Shown here one piece after another: positions 42,972-51,983 of a DNA stretch of 64,000 nt (its first letter is position 1; each line of letters opens with the position of its first letter). This DNA comes from an uncultured Desulfatitalea sp. (lineage in GTDB: Bacteria > Desulfobacterota > Desulfobacteria > Desulfobacterales > Desulfosarcinaceae). The notes beneath the pieces are model-generated. The model made no database searches. It was given only the letters and a program-made list of their open reading frames with translations, and had not been told where the DNA came from. The position numbers were made by a program, and so were the translations under genes. The stretch is taken from assembly GCA_937868765.1 (NCBI GenBank), contig CALMNL010000003.1, positions 124,001-188,000 of the forward strand, in the 5' to 3' direction.

Positions 42972-43358
42972 ATGAAGAACATGATCACACGTTTGCTCAC
43001 CCTGCGCCTGCGCAAGCGACGGCGCTTCCGCGTTAAAGACGGCATCTATGTGGTTCAGGGACGGTATCTCTCCTCGGGTAAGAACCAGATCAATGACATC
43101 AGCATGGGGGGACTCTCCTTTTACTACATCGAGAGCGCCAACCGGATAAGCCGCGACCAGCAGAGTGTCACCCTGCTCACCGACACTCCGAATTCGGCCA
43201 TGCAAATGCCTTGCAAAGTTGTGTGCGACGACAGCACCGGTGAATTGATTTTTTCCAATCAGTCGGTGAAACGCCGTTGCGTAAAGTTCGGACGCCTGAA
43301 TGCGGAGCAGAAAAAACAATTGAAGGAGTTGATCAAGGGCTTCTGCCTGCGTCCTTGA
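42972..43358 (+). CDS. PilZ-like domain protein
   Basis: 128 residues. RKRRRFRVKDGIYVVQG carries the RxxxR motif and INDISMGGLSFYYIE the D/NxSxxG motif of PilZ, so c-di-GMP binding is likely. No partner domain or membrane segment. ATG at 42972 has AGGTGG 5 bases before it; a GTG nine bases upstream is not chosen. The next plus-strand genes include a glucan-synthase-like protein 1.1 kb away, which makes a c-di-GMP control of polysaccharide output a possible theme. Confidence 0.75.
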   Translation: MKNMITRLLTLRLRKRRRFRVKDGIYVVQGRYLSSGKNQINDISMGGLSFYYIESANRISRDQQSVTLLTDTPNSAMQMPCKVVCDDSTGELIFSNQSVKRRCVKFGRLNAEQKKQLKELIKGFCLRP

Positions 43359-43391
43359 GCCTGCGGATTTTGGGGTTGGATACGAGGCGGA

Positions 43392-43829
43392 TCAGGCGAC
43401 CTTCAGCATTGAAAAGTCTTGTTCGGACGGCATGCTGAACATCAACGGACGGCGCACGCTTTCAAGGTTTTCATGCATGGCTGCGCGTCGATGCTCCCCC
43501 ATGGGAAAACCCTTGGCCACACCTATCAGCATGATCGCCAGCAGCTTGATTCTCTGATAAAAGATGCGATCGTAGTCCGTCCCTGCGGCGGGAGGATTGG
43601 ATGGGGCGGGCGTTTGATCCCTTTCCGCCGCTGAGCTCAGGACGTTGACCGCCCCGGCCATGTATTGGGCATTTTCCAGCATGGCGTGACGACGATGCGC
43701 GCCTAGCGGATAGCCGTCCAGATAAGCATAACCCATTACCAGCATTAATTTCAGACGGGAAAAAAAGATGTCTTCGAGATCCATTTGGCGGATTTGATCA
43801 GATGGAGAGCCGAGTCGAAGCATGCCCAA
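43392..43829 (-). CDS. Protein built of two copies of an unrecognised ~43-residue module
   Basis: 145 residues, family not recognised. Residues 17-59 and 85-127 align: pattern DxxxIF[FY]xR[LI]KLxxxM, six residues, G[YF]P[LM]G, then xHRRxAMxEN. Examples are DGYPLGAHRRHAMLEN and AKGFPMGEHRRAAMHEN. The repeated RLK, HRR and EN positions look like a conserved binding surface. The two copies are separated by a Pro/Ala-rich linker (DQTPAPSNPPAAG). No signal peptide or membrane segment is obvious. Start: a TTG at 43829 has an AGGG 5 bases ahead; the ATG at 43823 is the alternative. Confidence 0.65.
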   Translation of the reverse strand: MGMLRLGSPSDQIRQMDLEDIFFSRLKLMLVMGYAYLDGYPLGAHRRHAMLENAQYMAGAVNVLSSAAERDQTPAPSNPPAAGTDYDRIFYQRIKLLAIMLIGVAKGFPMGEHRRAAMHENLESVRRPLMFSMPSEQDFSMLKVA

Positions 43830-43984
43830 TTCATCCCTCTTGCGATGGCGCGTCCTTGCCTGATTCCGAAGCGATCGGTCTTGTATCCCGACGGGGAGCG
43901 CAAGTCAAGCGCCACAAAGGCAGGGGGAAGTCTGCATCTGTTTAAATAATAAATGATATCAGTGGGTTTAAAAAGACGATGCAA

Positions 43985-44218
43985 TCAGGCGCCATCGATC
44001 TGGCCGGAAATCACTTTGAAAACGAAGCCGGCGTGCTCCACCCCCTTGCGCTGCCCGATGCGATAGGGATGGATGTCCTCGGCGATGGCATCAGCGGGCA
44101 TTTCCCGCCGATCACGGCCCGTGCGTCTTTCGGGAATATGGTTGGAGTATTCGAACGAACGCCTTTCGAAACTCAGGCGGCGCTCCAGCGGACGAGTCTG
44201 AACGGCATGTTTTCTCAT
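43985..44218 (-). CDS. Small ERR/DRR-motif protein (77 aa)
   Basis: 77 residues, family not recognised by name. RRLSFERRSFEYSNH and PERRTGRDRREMPADA resemble arginine-rich small proteins with an ERRxGxDRR motif frequent beside PilZ and signalling genes in Deltaproteobacteria-like genomes. GAGG lies 8 bases before the ATG. No signal or membrane helix. It lies between the two-module protein and the glucan synthase gene, divergent from the latter by about 260 bases. Confidence 0.55.
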   Translation of the reverse strand: MRKHAVQTRPLERRLSFERRSFEYSNHIPERRTGRDRREMPADAIAEDIHPYRIGQRKGVEHAGFVFKVISGQIDGA

Positions 44219-44269
44219 GGTGATAACCTCATTCAGGGTTAACCGGATCCATGCCCTCCGGCAGATCTC

Positions 44270-44313
44270 TTGCTTTTAAAAAATAAGCAAAACATATGCC
44301 TGGTTGCTTTTAA
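44270..44313. repeat. Direct repeats of TTGCTTTTAA with an inverted partner
   Basis: TTGCTTTTAA occurs at 44270-44279 and 44304-44313, 34 bases apart. The first copy can also pair its TTGCTT with AAGCAA at 44285-44290. It lies in the divergent region between the 77-aa protein gene and the glucan synthase gene, so it may be a regulatory site. Confidence 0.35.
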
Positions 44314-44479
44314 GGCGAAAGGGTAATAAAAACGGATCTGTCGACAGGGCGGCTTTTGTATAGGCGCGATCCGGTGACTCAAAATTGCCCTCCGAGGACC
44401 GATTTTTTCACTTCCGGCAAATCTTTGCGCCACGGTACACGCATGAAACACTTCAAACGATGATTTGATCAGGTCACAT

Positions 44480-47113
44480 ATGACGCGTGTGAATTTTGTA
44501 ATTGGAATAGCGGTCGCCATTCTGGCCGTTTGCATCTGGGCATATATGAATCGACCCGGGGACGAGCCACCCTGGCCTGCGCGTATCCAGGGTTTTTCGT
44601 TCCAACCGATGCGCGCCGAAGACAATCCCATCGTCAAACGTTACCCCACCGAAGCCCAAATCGACGAGGACCTGGCGCTGCTGGCTGGCAAGACCTTCGC
44701 TGTGCGCACCTACACGGTGGAGGGTACCATCGCCAAGGTCCCCGAGCTGGCCAAGAAACACGGGATCAATGTGGCGCTGGGCGGTTGGATCGGTGATGAT
44801 GCGGCCCGCAACGAACTGGAAATCCAGACGATGATCGAAGTGGCCCAGGCCAACACCAATGTGGTGCGGGCCATTGTGGGCAACGAGGTCCTGTTGCGCA
44901 ACGACATCCCCATCGAACAGATGATCGGCTACCTGGACAGGGTGCGCAAGGCCCTCTGGGTGCCCGTGAGCACGGCCGAGCCTTGGCATGTGTGGGAAAA
45001 GCACCCGGAATTGGCCGGGCATGTGGACTATCTGGCCGTGCACATGCTGCCTTACTGGGAGGGGGTCGATCTGGACGATGCCGTCGATTACGTGGTGGAC
45101 AAGATCAACCGACTCAAGAAGCTCTTTCCCGACAAGCCCATCGTCATCGCCGAGGTCGGCTGGCCCAGCAACGGCCGCACCCGTTACAGCGCCGTGGCTT
45201 CCACCGCCAACGAGGCGACATTCCTGCGCCGCTTCCTGAAAAGAGCCGAAGCCGAAAAATACACCTATTACGTTATGGAGGCTTTCGACCAGCCCTGGAA
45301 ACGGTTCACCGAGGGGGACGTGGGCGCCTACTGGGGGGTGTACGATGTGGATCGCCGTCCGAAGTTTTCATTCAACGAGCCGATCGTGGCCATTCCCAAC
45401 TGGTATGTGCTGGCCTCGATTTCAGTAGTGGTCGCCATGATCCTTATGGGCCTGCTGCTCAACGACAGTGAAACCCTCAGGCGGCGCGGCCGCAGCTTCC
45501 TTGCCCTGATTGCATATTTTGCGGCCACGGCCGCGGTCCTCATTGTCTATGACTACCTCCACCAGTATCTCACCGTGAGGACCCTGGTGGTGGGGGTGAT
45601 GATGTTTTTCGGCATGATCGGGGTCATCGCCGTGCTGCTCACCGAAGCCCATGAGTGGGCCGAGGCCTTGTGGGTGACCCGGCGGCGGCGCGCCTTCAAT
45701 CCGGTCCGGCTGCCGGACGCGGCGTTACCCATGGTTTCGGTGCATGTGCCGGCCTATAACGAGCCGCCCGAGATGATGATCCAGACGCTCGACGCCCTGG
45801 CCGCCATCGATTACCCGTGCTACGAGGTGGTGGTGGTGGACAACAACACCAAGGACCCCCAGGTATGGCAACCGGTCGAGGCCCATTGCCGCAAACTGGG
45901 AGAACGCTTCAGGTTCTTCCATGTGGATCCCCTCGCCGGATTCAAGGCCGGCGCCCTGAACTTCGCCCTCAGGCACACCGACCCCCGGGCCGTCATCATC
46001 GCCGTAATCGACAGCGACTACCAGGTCGAACCCGACTGGCTCAGGGATCTGGTGCCGCAGTTCGGCAATGAGCGCGTGGCCCTGGTTCAGGCACCCCAGG
46101 ATTATCGAGACGCCGAGGACAATGCCTTCAAAGCCGTCTGTTATTCGGAGTATCAGGGCTTTTTCTACATCGGCATGGTGACCCGCAACGAACGCAACGC
46201 CATCATCCAGCACGGCACCATGACCATGGTGCGGCGCCATGTGCTGGAGGAGCTCGGCGGGTGGAGCGAATGGTGCATCACCGAAGACGCCGAACTGGGA
46301 TTGCGGATTTTCGAGAGCGCCTACGATGCCATCTATATCGCCAAAAGTTACGGCAAAGGGTTGATGCCGGATACCTTCAGCGATTTTCAGAAACAGCGTT
46401 TCCGCTGGGCCTATGGCGCCGTCCAGATTCTGCGCCGGCATATGGGATATCTGCTCGGTCGTAAATCCAACCGGCTGACCACCGGTCAGCGATATCACTT
46501 TATCGCCGGCTGGTTGCCCTGGCTGGCCGACGGGATCAACCTGCTGTTCAATGTCGGCGCCATCATCTGGTCGGTGGCCATGATCGTCGATCCCAAAAAG
46601 ATCGACCCGCCGCTCATGGCCTTGTCGATTCTGCCCCTGGCTCTGTTCGCCTTCAAGGTGAGCAAGATCATTTACCTATACCGCACGCGGGTGCAGGCCG
46701 GTGCAGCCGAGACCATGGCCGCGGTCCTGGCGGGCCTGGCATTGTCCCACACCATCGCCAAGGCGATCCTCTGGGGATTTGTCACCCGCAACAAGCCGTT
46801 CTTTCGCACTCCCAAGATGGCGCCCGGACGCGCCTTGCTCAAGGCGGTGGTCAATACCTACCAGGAAACCCTGGCCTTGCTGCTGCTCGTGGCGGCGGCC
46901 GTGGGGGTGCATTTGCGTCAGGCTTACACCTCGTTCGATCTGCAGGTATGGATCATTGTGCTGGTGGTGCAGTCGATTCCCTATATTGCGGCGCTGCTCA
47001 CCTCCATTATCAGCGGGTTTCCATCCATCTCGGCCAAATGGGTCGGATTGCATCGGATGCGGGTGGAGGGGGAACCGCCGCTTCCTGAGGGGGCCGGCCT
47101 TGAAAATCAATAG
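44480..47113 (+). CDS. GH17-like plus GT2 beta-glucan synthase-type membrane protein
   Basis: 877 residues. N-terminal membrane anchor (FVIGIAVAILAVCIWAYM), then a GH17-like domain (about 40-290): acid Glu in AIVGNEVLLRND, nucleophile Glu in IVIAEVGWPSNGRT, plus YLAVHMLPYWEG. After two or three helices comes a GT2 domain (about 410-640): VSVHVPAYNEPPEMM, DNNTKDPQ, IDSDYQVEPDWLRDL, TEDAELGLRIF and QKQRFRWAYGAVQ (Q..RW). More membrane helices follow. This layout is that of NdvB-like cyclic or linear beta-1,3-glucan synthases. It should make a periplasmic or extracellular glucan from UDP-glucose. The start at 44480 has only a weak AGG; an in-frame TTG at 44465 is not preferred. Confidence 0.85.
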   Translation: MTRVNFVIGIAVAILAVCIWAYMNRPGDEPPWPARIQGFSFQPMRAEDNPIVKRYPTEAQIDEDLALLAGKTFAVRTYTVEGTIAKVPELAKKHGINVALGGWIGDDAARNELEIQTMIEVAQANTNVVRAIVGNEVLLRNDIPIEQMIGYLDRVRKALWVPVSTAEPWHVWEKHPELAGHVDYLAVHMLPYWEGVDLDDAVDYVVDKINRLKKLFPDKPIVIAEVGWPSNGRTRYSAVASTANEATFLRRFLKRAEAEKYTYYVMEAFDQPWKRFTEGDVGAYWGVYDVDRRPKFSFNEPIVAIPNWYVLASISVVVAMILMGLLLNDSETLRRRGRSFLALIAYFAATAAVLIVYDYLHQYLTVRTLVVGVMMFFGMIGVIAVLLTEAHEWAEALWVTRRRRAFNPVRLPDAALPMVSVHVPAYNEPPEMMIQTLDALAAIDYPCYEVVVVDNNTKDPQVWQPVEAHCRKLGERFRFFHVDPLAGFKAGALNFALRHTDPRAVIIAVIDSDYQVEPDWLRDLVPQFGNERVALVQAPQDYRDAEDNAFKAVCYSEYQGFFYIGMVTRNERNAIIQHGTMTMVRRHVLEELGGWSEWCITEDAELGLRIFESAYDAIYIAKSYGKGLMPDTFSDFQKQRFRWAYGAVQILRRHMGYLLGRKSNRLTTGQRYHFIAGWLPWLADGINLLFNVGAIIWSVAMIVDPKKIDPPLMALSILPLALFAFKVSKIIYLYRTRVQAGAAETMAAVLAGLALSHTIAKAILWGFVTRNKPFFRTPKMAPGRALLKAVVNTYQETLALLLLVAAAVGVHLRQAYTSFDLQVWIIVLVVQSIPYIAALLTSIISGFPSISAKWVGLHRMRVEGEPPLPEGAGLENQ

Positions 47114-47144
47114 GTGAACATAGGAATTCGAGGAGAATATACCA

Positions 47145-48695
47145 TTGCAACCTGTTATGAAAAGGTTTCGACCGATCCTCTATGCCATAGGTCTGGCCTG
47201 TCTGCTGGCTGGCTGCGCCGGTGCTCCCTCCGCGGAGAAGCCGGCCGAGCCGATATCCCTGACAGTGCTTTTCTTCAACGACCTCCACGGTCACCTGATG
47301 CCCTTTGAAATCAAAGGGGAGAACGGGGTGGAGGAGGTGGGCGGCATCGCCCGCATCGCCACCCTGGTCCGCAACATCCGCGAGGAAAACAACCGCAGGC
47401 AGGTGCGCACGCTGGTGCTGGTGGCGGGGGATATCCTTCAGGGCACCCCCATGTCCACGGTGTACAAGGGCGAGCCGGACATTCGCTGCCTCAACGCCAT
47501 GGGCGTGGATGCCATGACCGTGGGCAACCATGAATTCGACTTCGGCCTGGAGAACTTTCTCAAGCTCCGGCAGCAGGCATCCTTTCCTTTTCTAAGCGCC
47601 AATATCGTCATAAAGGAGAGCGGCCGGCTGCTATGCCGGCCGATCCTGGCGGTGCCGCTGGAAGGCGGCATGGCCCTTACCATCATCGGTATTACCACCG
47701 GCGAGTTGCTTTCCACCACCAGTCCCGAAAACGTAGCCTCCCTGGGCGTGCTCGATTCGGTGGCGGCTGTGCGGCCGCTTCACGACAGTGCCATCGCGCG
47801 TGGACCGGTGTTGCTGCTTTCGCACAACCGCCAGGAGACCGACCGCCGGATCGCCCGCGCCATGCCGGATCTGGTGGCCGTGGTGGGGGGCCATGACCAG
47901 GTCCTTCTTTCGCCCTATGGCATCGAGGGGCGCGTGCCCTTGCTGCAAGCCTTCGAAAAGGGGCGCTACCTGGGGCGCCTCGACCTGTGCATCGATCCAA
48001 CTTCCAGGCGGGCGAAGTTGATGGACGTTACCTATATCAAAGTGACGCCGGATATCCCGCGGGACCCCCAGGTAGACGCTATCGTGGCCGACTACAACCA
48101 GCGACTGGGGCGTCAATTCAAGGAGGTGATCGGACGTTGCGACACCTTCCTGGACGGCGAGCGCGAGCATATCCGATTCCAGGAGACCACCCTGGGCAAT
48201 TTTGTCACCGATATCATGCGGGAACAGACCGGCGCCCGGATCGCCATGATCAATGCAGGCGCCCTGCGGGCCAGCATCAAGGAGGGGCCGGTCACCGTGG
48301 AAGATGTCTTCAAAGCCATGCCTTACGGCAATGAACTGGTGCGTGTGGAGCTGACCGGTATGGAAATCCGGCAGGCATTGCAGCGAGCGGTTCAAGGGAC
48401 ACGGGAAGATGAAGACGGCGGATTTTTGCATGTATCCGGCATGAGCTTCGCTGTGCGGGGCCGCACGGTGGAAGATGTCCGCATCGGCGCCGACCGTAAC
48501 CCGCTGGAAACGACCGCGGTCTATAGCGTGGTAGTTCCGGATTTCCTCGCCTCAGGGGGCGATGGCCATGTGGTTTTCAAGGGCAAGCCGCAGATCAAAA
48601 CCGGGTCACCCCTGCGGGAGCTGATCGTCGATACCATCCGCCAGCGGGGGGGCGTTCGCGCCATTACCGAGGGGCGCATCCGGCGGCTGGAATAG
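47145..48695 (+). CDS. 5-prime-nucleotidase/cyclic phosphodiesterase (UshA family) lipoprotein
   Basis: 516 residues. The N-terminus is a lipoprotein signal (KRFRPILYAIGLACLLAGCAG; lipobox LLAGC). Metallophosphatase motifs: LFFNDLHGHLMP, VAGDILQGTPMS, TVGNHEFDFG; C-terminal nucleotide-binding domain YGNELVRVELTG and DFLASGGDGH. It likely hydrolyses nucleotides in the periplasm for phosphate or nucleoside uptake. I start it at the TTG (47145) because AGGAG sits 9 bases before it, leaving a later ATG at 47157 with poor spacing. 31 bases after the glucan synthase, same strand. Confidence 0.9.
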   Translation: MQPVMKRFRPILYAIGLACLLAGCAGAPSAEKPAEPISLTVLFFNDLHGHLMPFEIKGENGVEEVGGIARIATLVRNIREENNRRQVRTLVLVAGDILQGTPMSTVYKGEPDIRCLNAMGVDAMTVGNHEFDFGLENFLKLRQQASFPFLSANIVIKESGRLLCRPILAVPLEGGMALTIIGITTGELLSTTSPENVASLGVLDSVAAVRPLHDSAIARGPVLLLSHNRQETDRRIARAMPDLVAVVGGHDQVLLSPYGIEGRVPLLQAFEKGRYLGRLDLCIDPTSRRAKLMDVTYIKVTPDIPRDPQVDAIVADYNQRLGRQFKEVIGRCDTFLDGEREHIRFQETTLGNFVTDIMREQTGARIAMINAGALRASIKEGPVTVEDVFKAMPYGNELVRVELTGMEIRQALQRAVQGTREDEDGGFLHVSGMSFAVRGRTVEDVRIGADRNPLETTAVYSVVVPDFLASGGDGHVVFKGKPQIKTGSPLRELIVDTIRQRGGVRAITEGRIRRLE

Positions 48696-48708
48696 CCACG
48701 GTCGCTGT

Positions 48709-49428
48709 TCATACCACATGCGCGGCAATCCGCTGGCGCACCATCTCGGCCGTCTCCTCGACGCTCAGATGGGCGAATTCGGCGTAGGGGATTTCGCCGA
48801 GCACCTCGATGCGGATGGGATGGCTGCCGTGGAAATTCAGGCTTTCTTTTGGAAGCGCTTCCCTGGTGCCGGTAATGGCGATGGCCAGGATCGGCACTTT
48901 CATGCGGTGGGCCAGGATGAAGGCGCCGGGTTTGAACGGCTTCAAACGACCGGTCTCCGATCGGGTGCCCTCGGGAAACAGAAAGACCGAACTGCCTGCG
49001 GCCAGCGCCTTTTCGGCATCGGCCAGCGCCTGCCGGCCGCTCTCCTTTTCACCCCGCCGCAGCCGTATGTACCGGTTGAGATACATATTCCATCCAATAA
49101 ACGGCACGCGGAACATCTCAACCTTGGAGACCCACTTGAACGGGAAAAAAAGCCGGAAGGCCACCAGGATGTCCAGCCCCGATTGGTGGTTGGAGATGAC
49201 TACATAGGTCCTGTCCTTGCGGATCTTTTCGCGTCCCAGGGCCTTTACCGACCAGGCCGGCATGGTCCACAGGTACAGACAGGCCCAGAACGAGGTGAAC
49301 ATGTGCAGCCATACCAAACGTTTATCGAACGGCACGGTGACCGCCCAAAGGATCAGGGCCACGACAAAAAAAAGGGCCGAAGAGAGCCCTATGAAAGCCA
49401 AAAACAGCCATGCGATGATGCGATTCAT
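48709..49428 (-). CDS. plsC: 1-acyl-sn-glycerol-3-phosphate acyltransferase (PlsC)
   Basis: 239 residues. N-terminal membrane helix (AWLFLAFIGLSSALFFVVAL), the HX4D motif in ISNHQSGLDI, and FPEGTRSETGRLKPFKPG: the acyltransferase sites I and III. It adds a fatty acyl group to lysophosphatidic acid to give phosphatidic acid. Convergent with the UshA-like gene, 13 bases between stops. Its upstream region is shared with the PAP2 gene. Confidence 0.92.
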   Translation of the reverse strand: MNRIIAWLFLAFIGLSSALFFVVALILWAVTVPFDKRLVWLHMFTSFWACLYLWTMPAWSVKALGREKIRKDRTYVVISNHQSGLDILVAFRLFFPFKWVSKVEMFRVPFIGWNMYLNRYIRLRRGEKESGRQALADAEKALAAGSSVFLFPEGTRSETGRLKPFKPGAFILAHRMKVPILAIAITGTREALPKESLNFHGSHPIRIEVLGEIPYAEFAHLSVEETAEMVRQRIAAHVV

Positions 49429-49617
49429 ACTCCTCCTTGGGCGCTCGGTGCAGAAGCGCCAATCCTATTGATATCGATCCGACGGCTATCCTCCATGAGC
49501 CTTTTCTCCTGACGCGGCCGGCACAAACTTCTTGCGTGGCGGTAAAAGGCACAATAAGATCCCCCCGTCAACCGCCAGGATAAGCCATACCATTGACAAC
49601 AAGCTCCAAGAGGTGCC

Positions 49618-50562
49618 ATGGCCTTCGTACTGGATCAAGGGATCGATGTTATTGTGTGGTTGCAGCAGTTCAGTCCGGTGTTGGATGGATTTTTCCGCTG
49701 CCTGACCTTCCTGGGGGACAAGGAGTTTATCCTTGTCTTTTTGCCTTTGTGTTACTGGAGCCTGGACCGCCGGGTCGGCGCCCGGCTTGCCATCTTCCTC
49801 ATGCTTTCCATCTACCTCAATGCGGCGGTCAAAGTTTGGTTCAGCCAGCCCCGGCCTTTCGAGTACACTGACCGGGTCAGGCGCATCGTGCCGGCCGGCG
49901 GCCATGGATTCCCCAGCGGTCACACCCAGTCCAGCGTGCTGATCTGGGGCTACCTGGCGGCCTGCTATCGCCGGTTCTGGCTCTGGGGGCTGGCCATGCT
50001 GTTGATGATTCTCGTACCCCTGTCGCGCCTCTACCTGGGCGTCCACTTTCCCACCGATCTGGTAGGCGGCTATTTGCTTGGTGCAATGATCCTTTTTGTC
50101 GCCGTAGGACCTGCCCTGCGACTGGAGATGTGGCTCCATCGGGCGGGGGCGGGCTGGCAGGCGGCCGCTGCCGCGGCGGTGCCCCTGGCGCTGGCGGCCT
50201 TGTTTTTGGAGCCGGTGAGCGTCACGGCAATGGGAACCCTGCTGGGGTTCGGCCTCGGTCTGATCGCCGAGTCGCGACGGGTCGGTTTCGCCTGCGACGG
50301 CGGGTGGCGGCGGCGCGGCCTGCGATTCCTGCTGGGCATAACGGTTCTGCTTTTCATATGGGCGGGCCTGCGGTGGATCTTTGCATCTCTGGAACCAGCA
50401 CTACTGTTTCGTTTCATTCGCTATGCCGCGGCAGGCCTTTGGACCGCCTGGGGTGCGCCCTGGGTCTTTGTTCAATTCGGGCTGGCGGGAAAGCGGGCGA
50501 AGGGGCAAGAGGTGGAAGTAAAACGAAAAGGAGACGAGCATGAGCACGTTCGAGGCGTATGA
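49618..50562 (+). CDS. PAP2-superfamily membrane phosphatase
   Basis: 314 residues. KVWFSQPRPF (KxxxxxxRP), GFPSGHTQSS (PSGH) and SRLYLGVHFPTDL (SRxxxxxHxxxD) are the three PAP2 motifs, in order and each near a membrane helix. It should dephosphorylate a lipid phosphate, e.g. phosphatidate or undecaprenyl pyrophosphate. The C-terminal part contains about four further helices beyond the PAP2 core. AGAGGTG sits just upstream of the ATG. It overlaps the amidase start by 23 bases, so the two are coupled. Confidence 0.9.
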   Translation: MAFVLDQGIDVIVWLQQFSPVLDGFFRCLTFLGDKEFILVFLPLCYWSLDRRVGARLAIFLMLSIYLNAAVKVWFSQPRPFEYTDRVRRIVPAGGHGFPSGHTQSSVLIWGYLAACYRRFWLWGLAMLLMILVPLSRLYLGVHFPTDLVGGYLLGAMILFVAVGPALRLEMWLHRAGAGWQAAAAAAVPLALAALFLEPVSVTAMGTLLGFGLGLIAESRRVGFACDGGWRRRGLRFLLGITVLLFIWAGLRWIFASLEPALLFRFIRYAAAGLWTAWGAPWVFVQFGLAGKRAKGQEVEVKRKGDEHEHVRGV

Positions 50563-51979
50563 ATCCTATGATGCCCTGGGCCTGGCCGAACTGGTGCGCC
50601 GGGGCGAGGTGACCCCCATGGAACTTCTGGATGCGGCCATCGAGCGGGTGGAGGCCCGCAATCCGGACTTGAATGCGGTGGTGATGCCCATGTACACGGA
50701 GGCCCGCAGCCGCATCCGCTCGGGGCTGCCGCTGGGTCCATTGCGGGGGGTGCCCTTTCTGATCAAGGACCTGGGGCTTTTCTACAAAGGGTTTGCCACC
50801 ACCTTCGGCAGCCGGATCTATGCCGACGCCGCGGCCGAACATGACAGCACACTGGTGAAGCGCTACCTGCAGGCCGGGATGGTGATCTTCGGTAAGACCA
50901 ATACGCCTGAGTTCGGGCTCACCGTCACGACCGAACCCCAGCTCTACGGTCCTTGCCGCAATCCATGGGACCGGACCCGCACCTCGGGCGGCTCCAGCGG
51001 CGGTGCCGCCGTGGCCGTAGCGGCGGGCATGGTGCCGGCGGCCCATGCATCCGACGGAGGCGGGTCGATCCGCATCCCGGCCTCTTGCTGTGGCCTGTTC
51101 GGCCTGAAGCCCACCCGGGGTCGGATTCCGGCGGGCCCGCCCCATGGTGAAGAATGGAACGGCTTGAGCGCCAACCATGTCATCACCCGCACCGTACGGG
51201 ACAGCGCGGCCCTGCTGGATGCCGCCGCCGGCCCCTCCGCGGGCGATCCCTACTGGGCCCCGCCGGTCGATGGCTCTTTCCTGGAGGAGGTGGGACGACC
51301 GCCGGGCCGGCTGCGCATCGCCTTTACCACCACGCCCCCCAGCGGACTGCCGGTGGATCCCCAATGTGTGGCGGCGGTGCATGCGACGGCCCGGTTGTGC
51401 GAGGAACTTGGGCACATCGTGGAGGAAGCCGCGCCGGCCTTCGATTTCGAGACCTACCAGAAGGCCACGGTCACCATCATCGATTCCAACACCGGCGCCA
51501 TGCTCAGTGCCCGGGAGGCCGCCCTGGGCCGTGAGATTACGGCCGGCGAGGTGGAGTATATCACTTGGCGCTCGGCCGAATCGGGCAAAAGAAAGAGCGC
51601 TGTGGAGTTCGTCCAGGCGTTGCAGACGCTTCATCATACCAGTCGCCAGGTCGCGCCCTTCTTCGAAGAGCACGATATGCTGCTCAGCCCGGTGCTCCTG
51701 CAACCGCCGGTACCGCTGGGTTTTCTCGATACCCAAAGCAGGGAGGTGCGCACCTATGTGCAGCGGCTGATGAGCTTCTTCGGTTTCACTGGCCTGTTCA
51801 ACGCCACCGGCCAGCCCTCCATGTCGGTGCCGTTGCACTGGACGCCGGACAACCTGCCCGTGGGCCTTTTGTTTTCGGCGGGTTTCGGTCAGGAAGCGCT
51901 GCTGCTGCGACTGGCATCCCAGTTGGAAGAGGCCCGGCCCTGGAAGAACCGCCGACCGAATTTAAGCGAGAAAGGATAA
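50540..51979 (+). CDS. Amidase-signature-family amidase
   Basis: 479 residues. Amidase signature Ser/cis-Ser/Lys triad: Lys in [31 protein letters not shown] and [18 protein letters not shown], with [10 protein letters not shown] after it. Substrate is an amide, not determined; it is not GatA (no GatB/C nearby and the C-terminus differs). It overlaps the PAP2 gene and is followed 4 bases after its stop by the QueG-like gene, suggesting one transcript. AAGGAG lies before the ATG. Confidence 0.9.
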   Translation: MSTFEAYESYDALGLAELVRRGEVTPMELLDAAIERVEARNPDLNAVVMPMYTEARSRIRSGLPLGPLRGVPFLIKDLGLFYKGFATTFGSRIYADAAAEHDSTLVKRYLQAGMVIFGKTNTPEFGLTVTTEPQLYGPCRNPWDRTRTSGGSSGGAAVAVAAGMVPAAHASDGGGSIRIPASCCGLFGLKPTRGRIPAGPPHGEEWNGLSANHVITRTVRDSAALLDAAAGPSAGDPYWAPPVDGSFLEEVGRPPGRLRIAFTTTPPSGLPVDPQCVAAVHATARLCEELGHIVEEAAPAFDFETYQKATVTIIDSNTGAMLSAREAALGREITAGEVEYITWRSAESGKRKSAVEFVQALQTLHHTSRQVAPFFEEHDMLLSPVLLQPPVPLGFLDTQSREVRTYVQRLMSFFGFTGLFNATGQPSMSVPLHWTPDNLPVGLLFSAGFGQEALLLRLASQLEEARPWKNRRPNLSEKG

Positions 51980-51983
51980 TATC

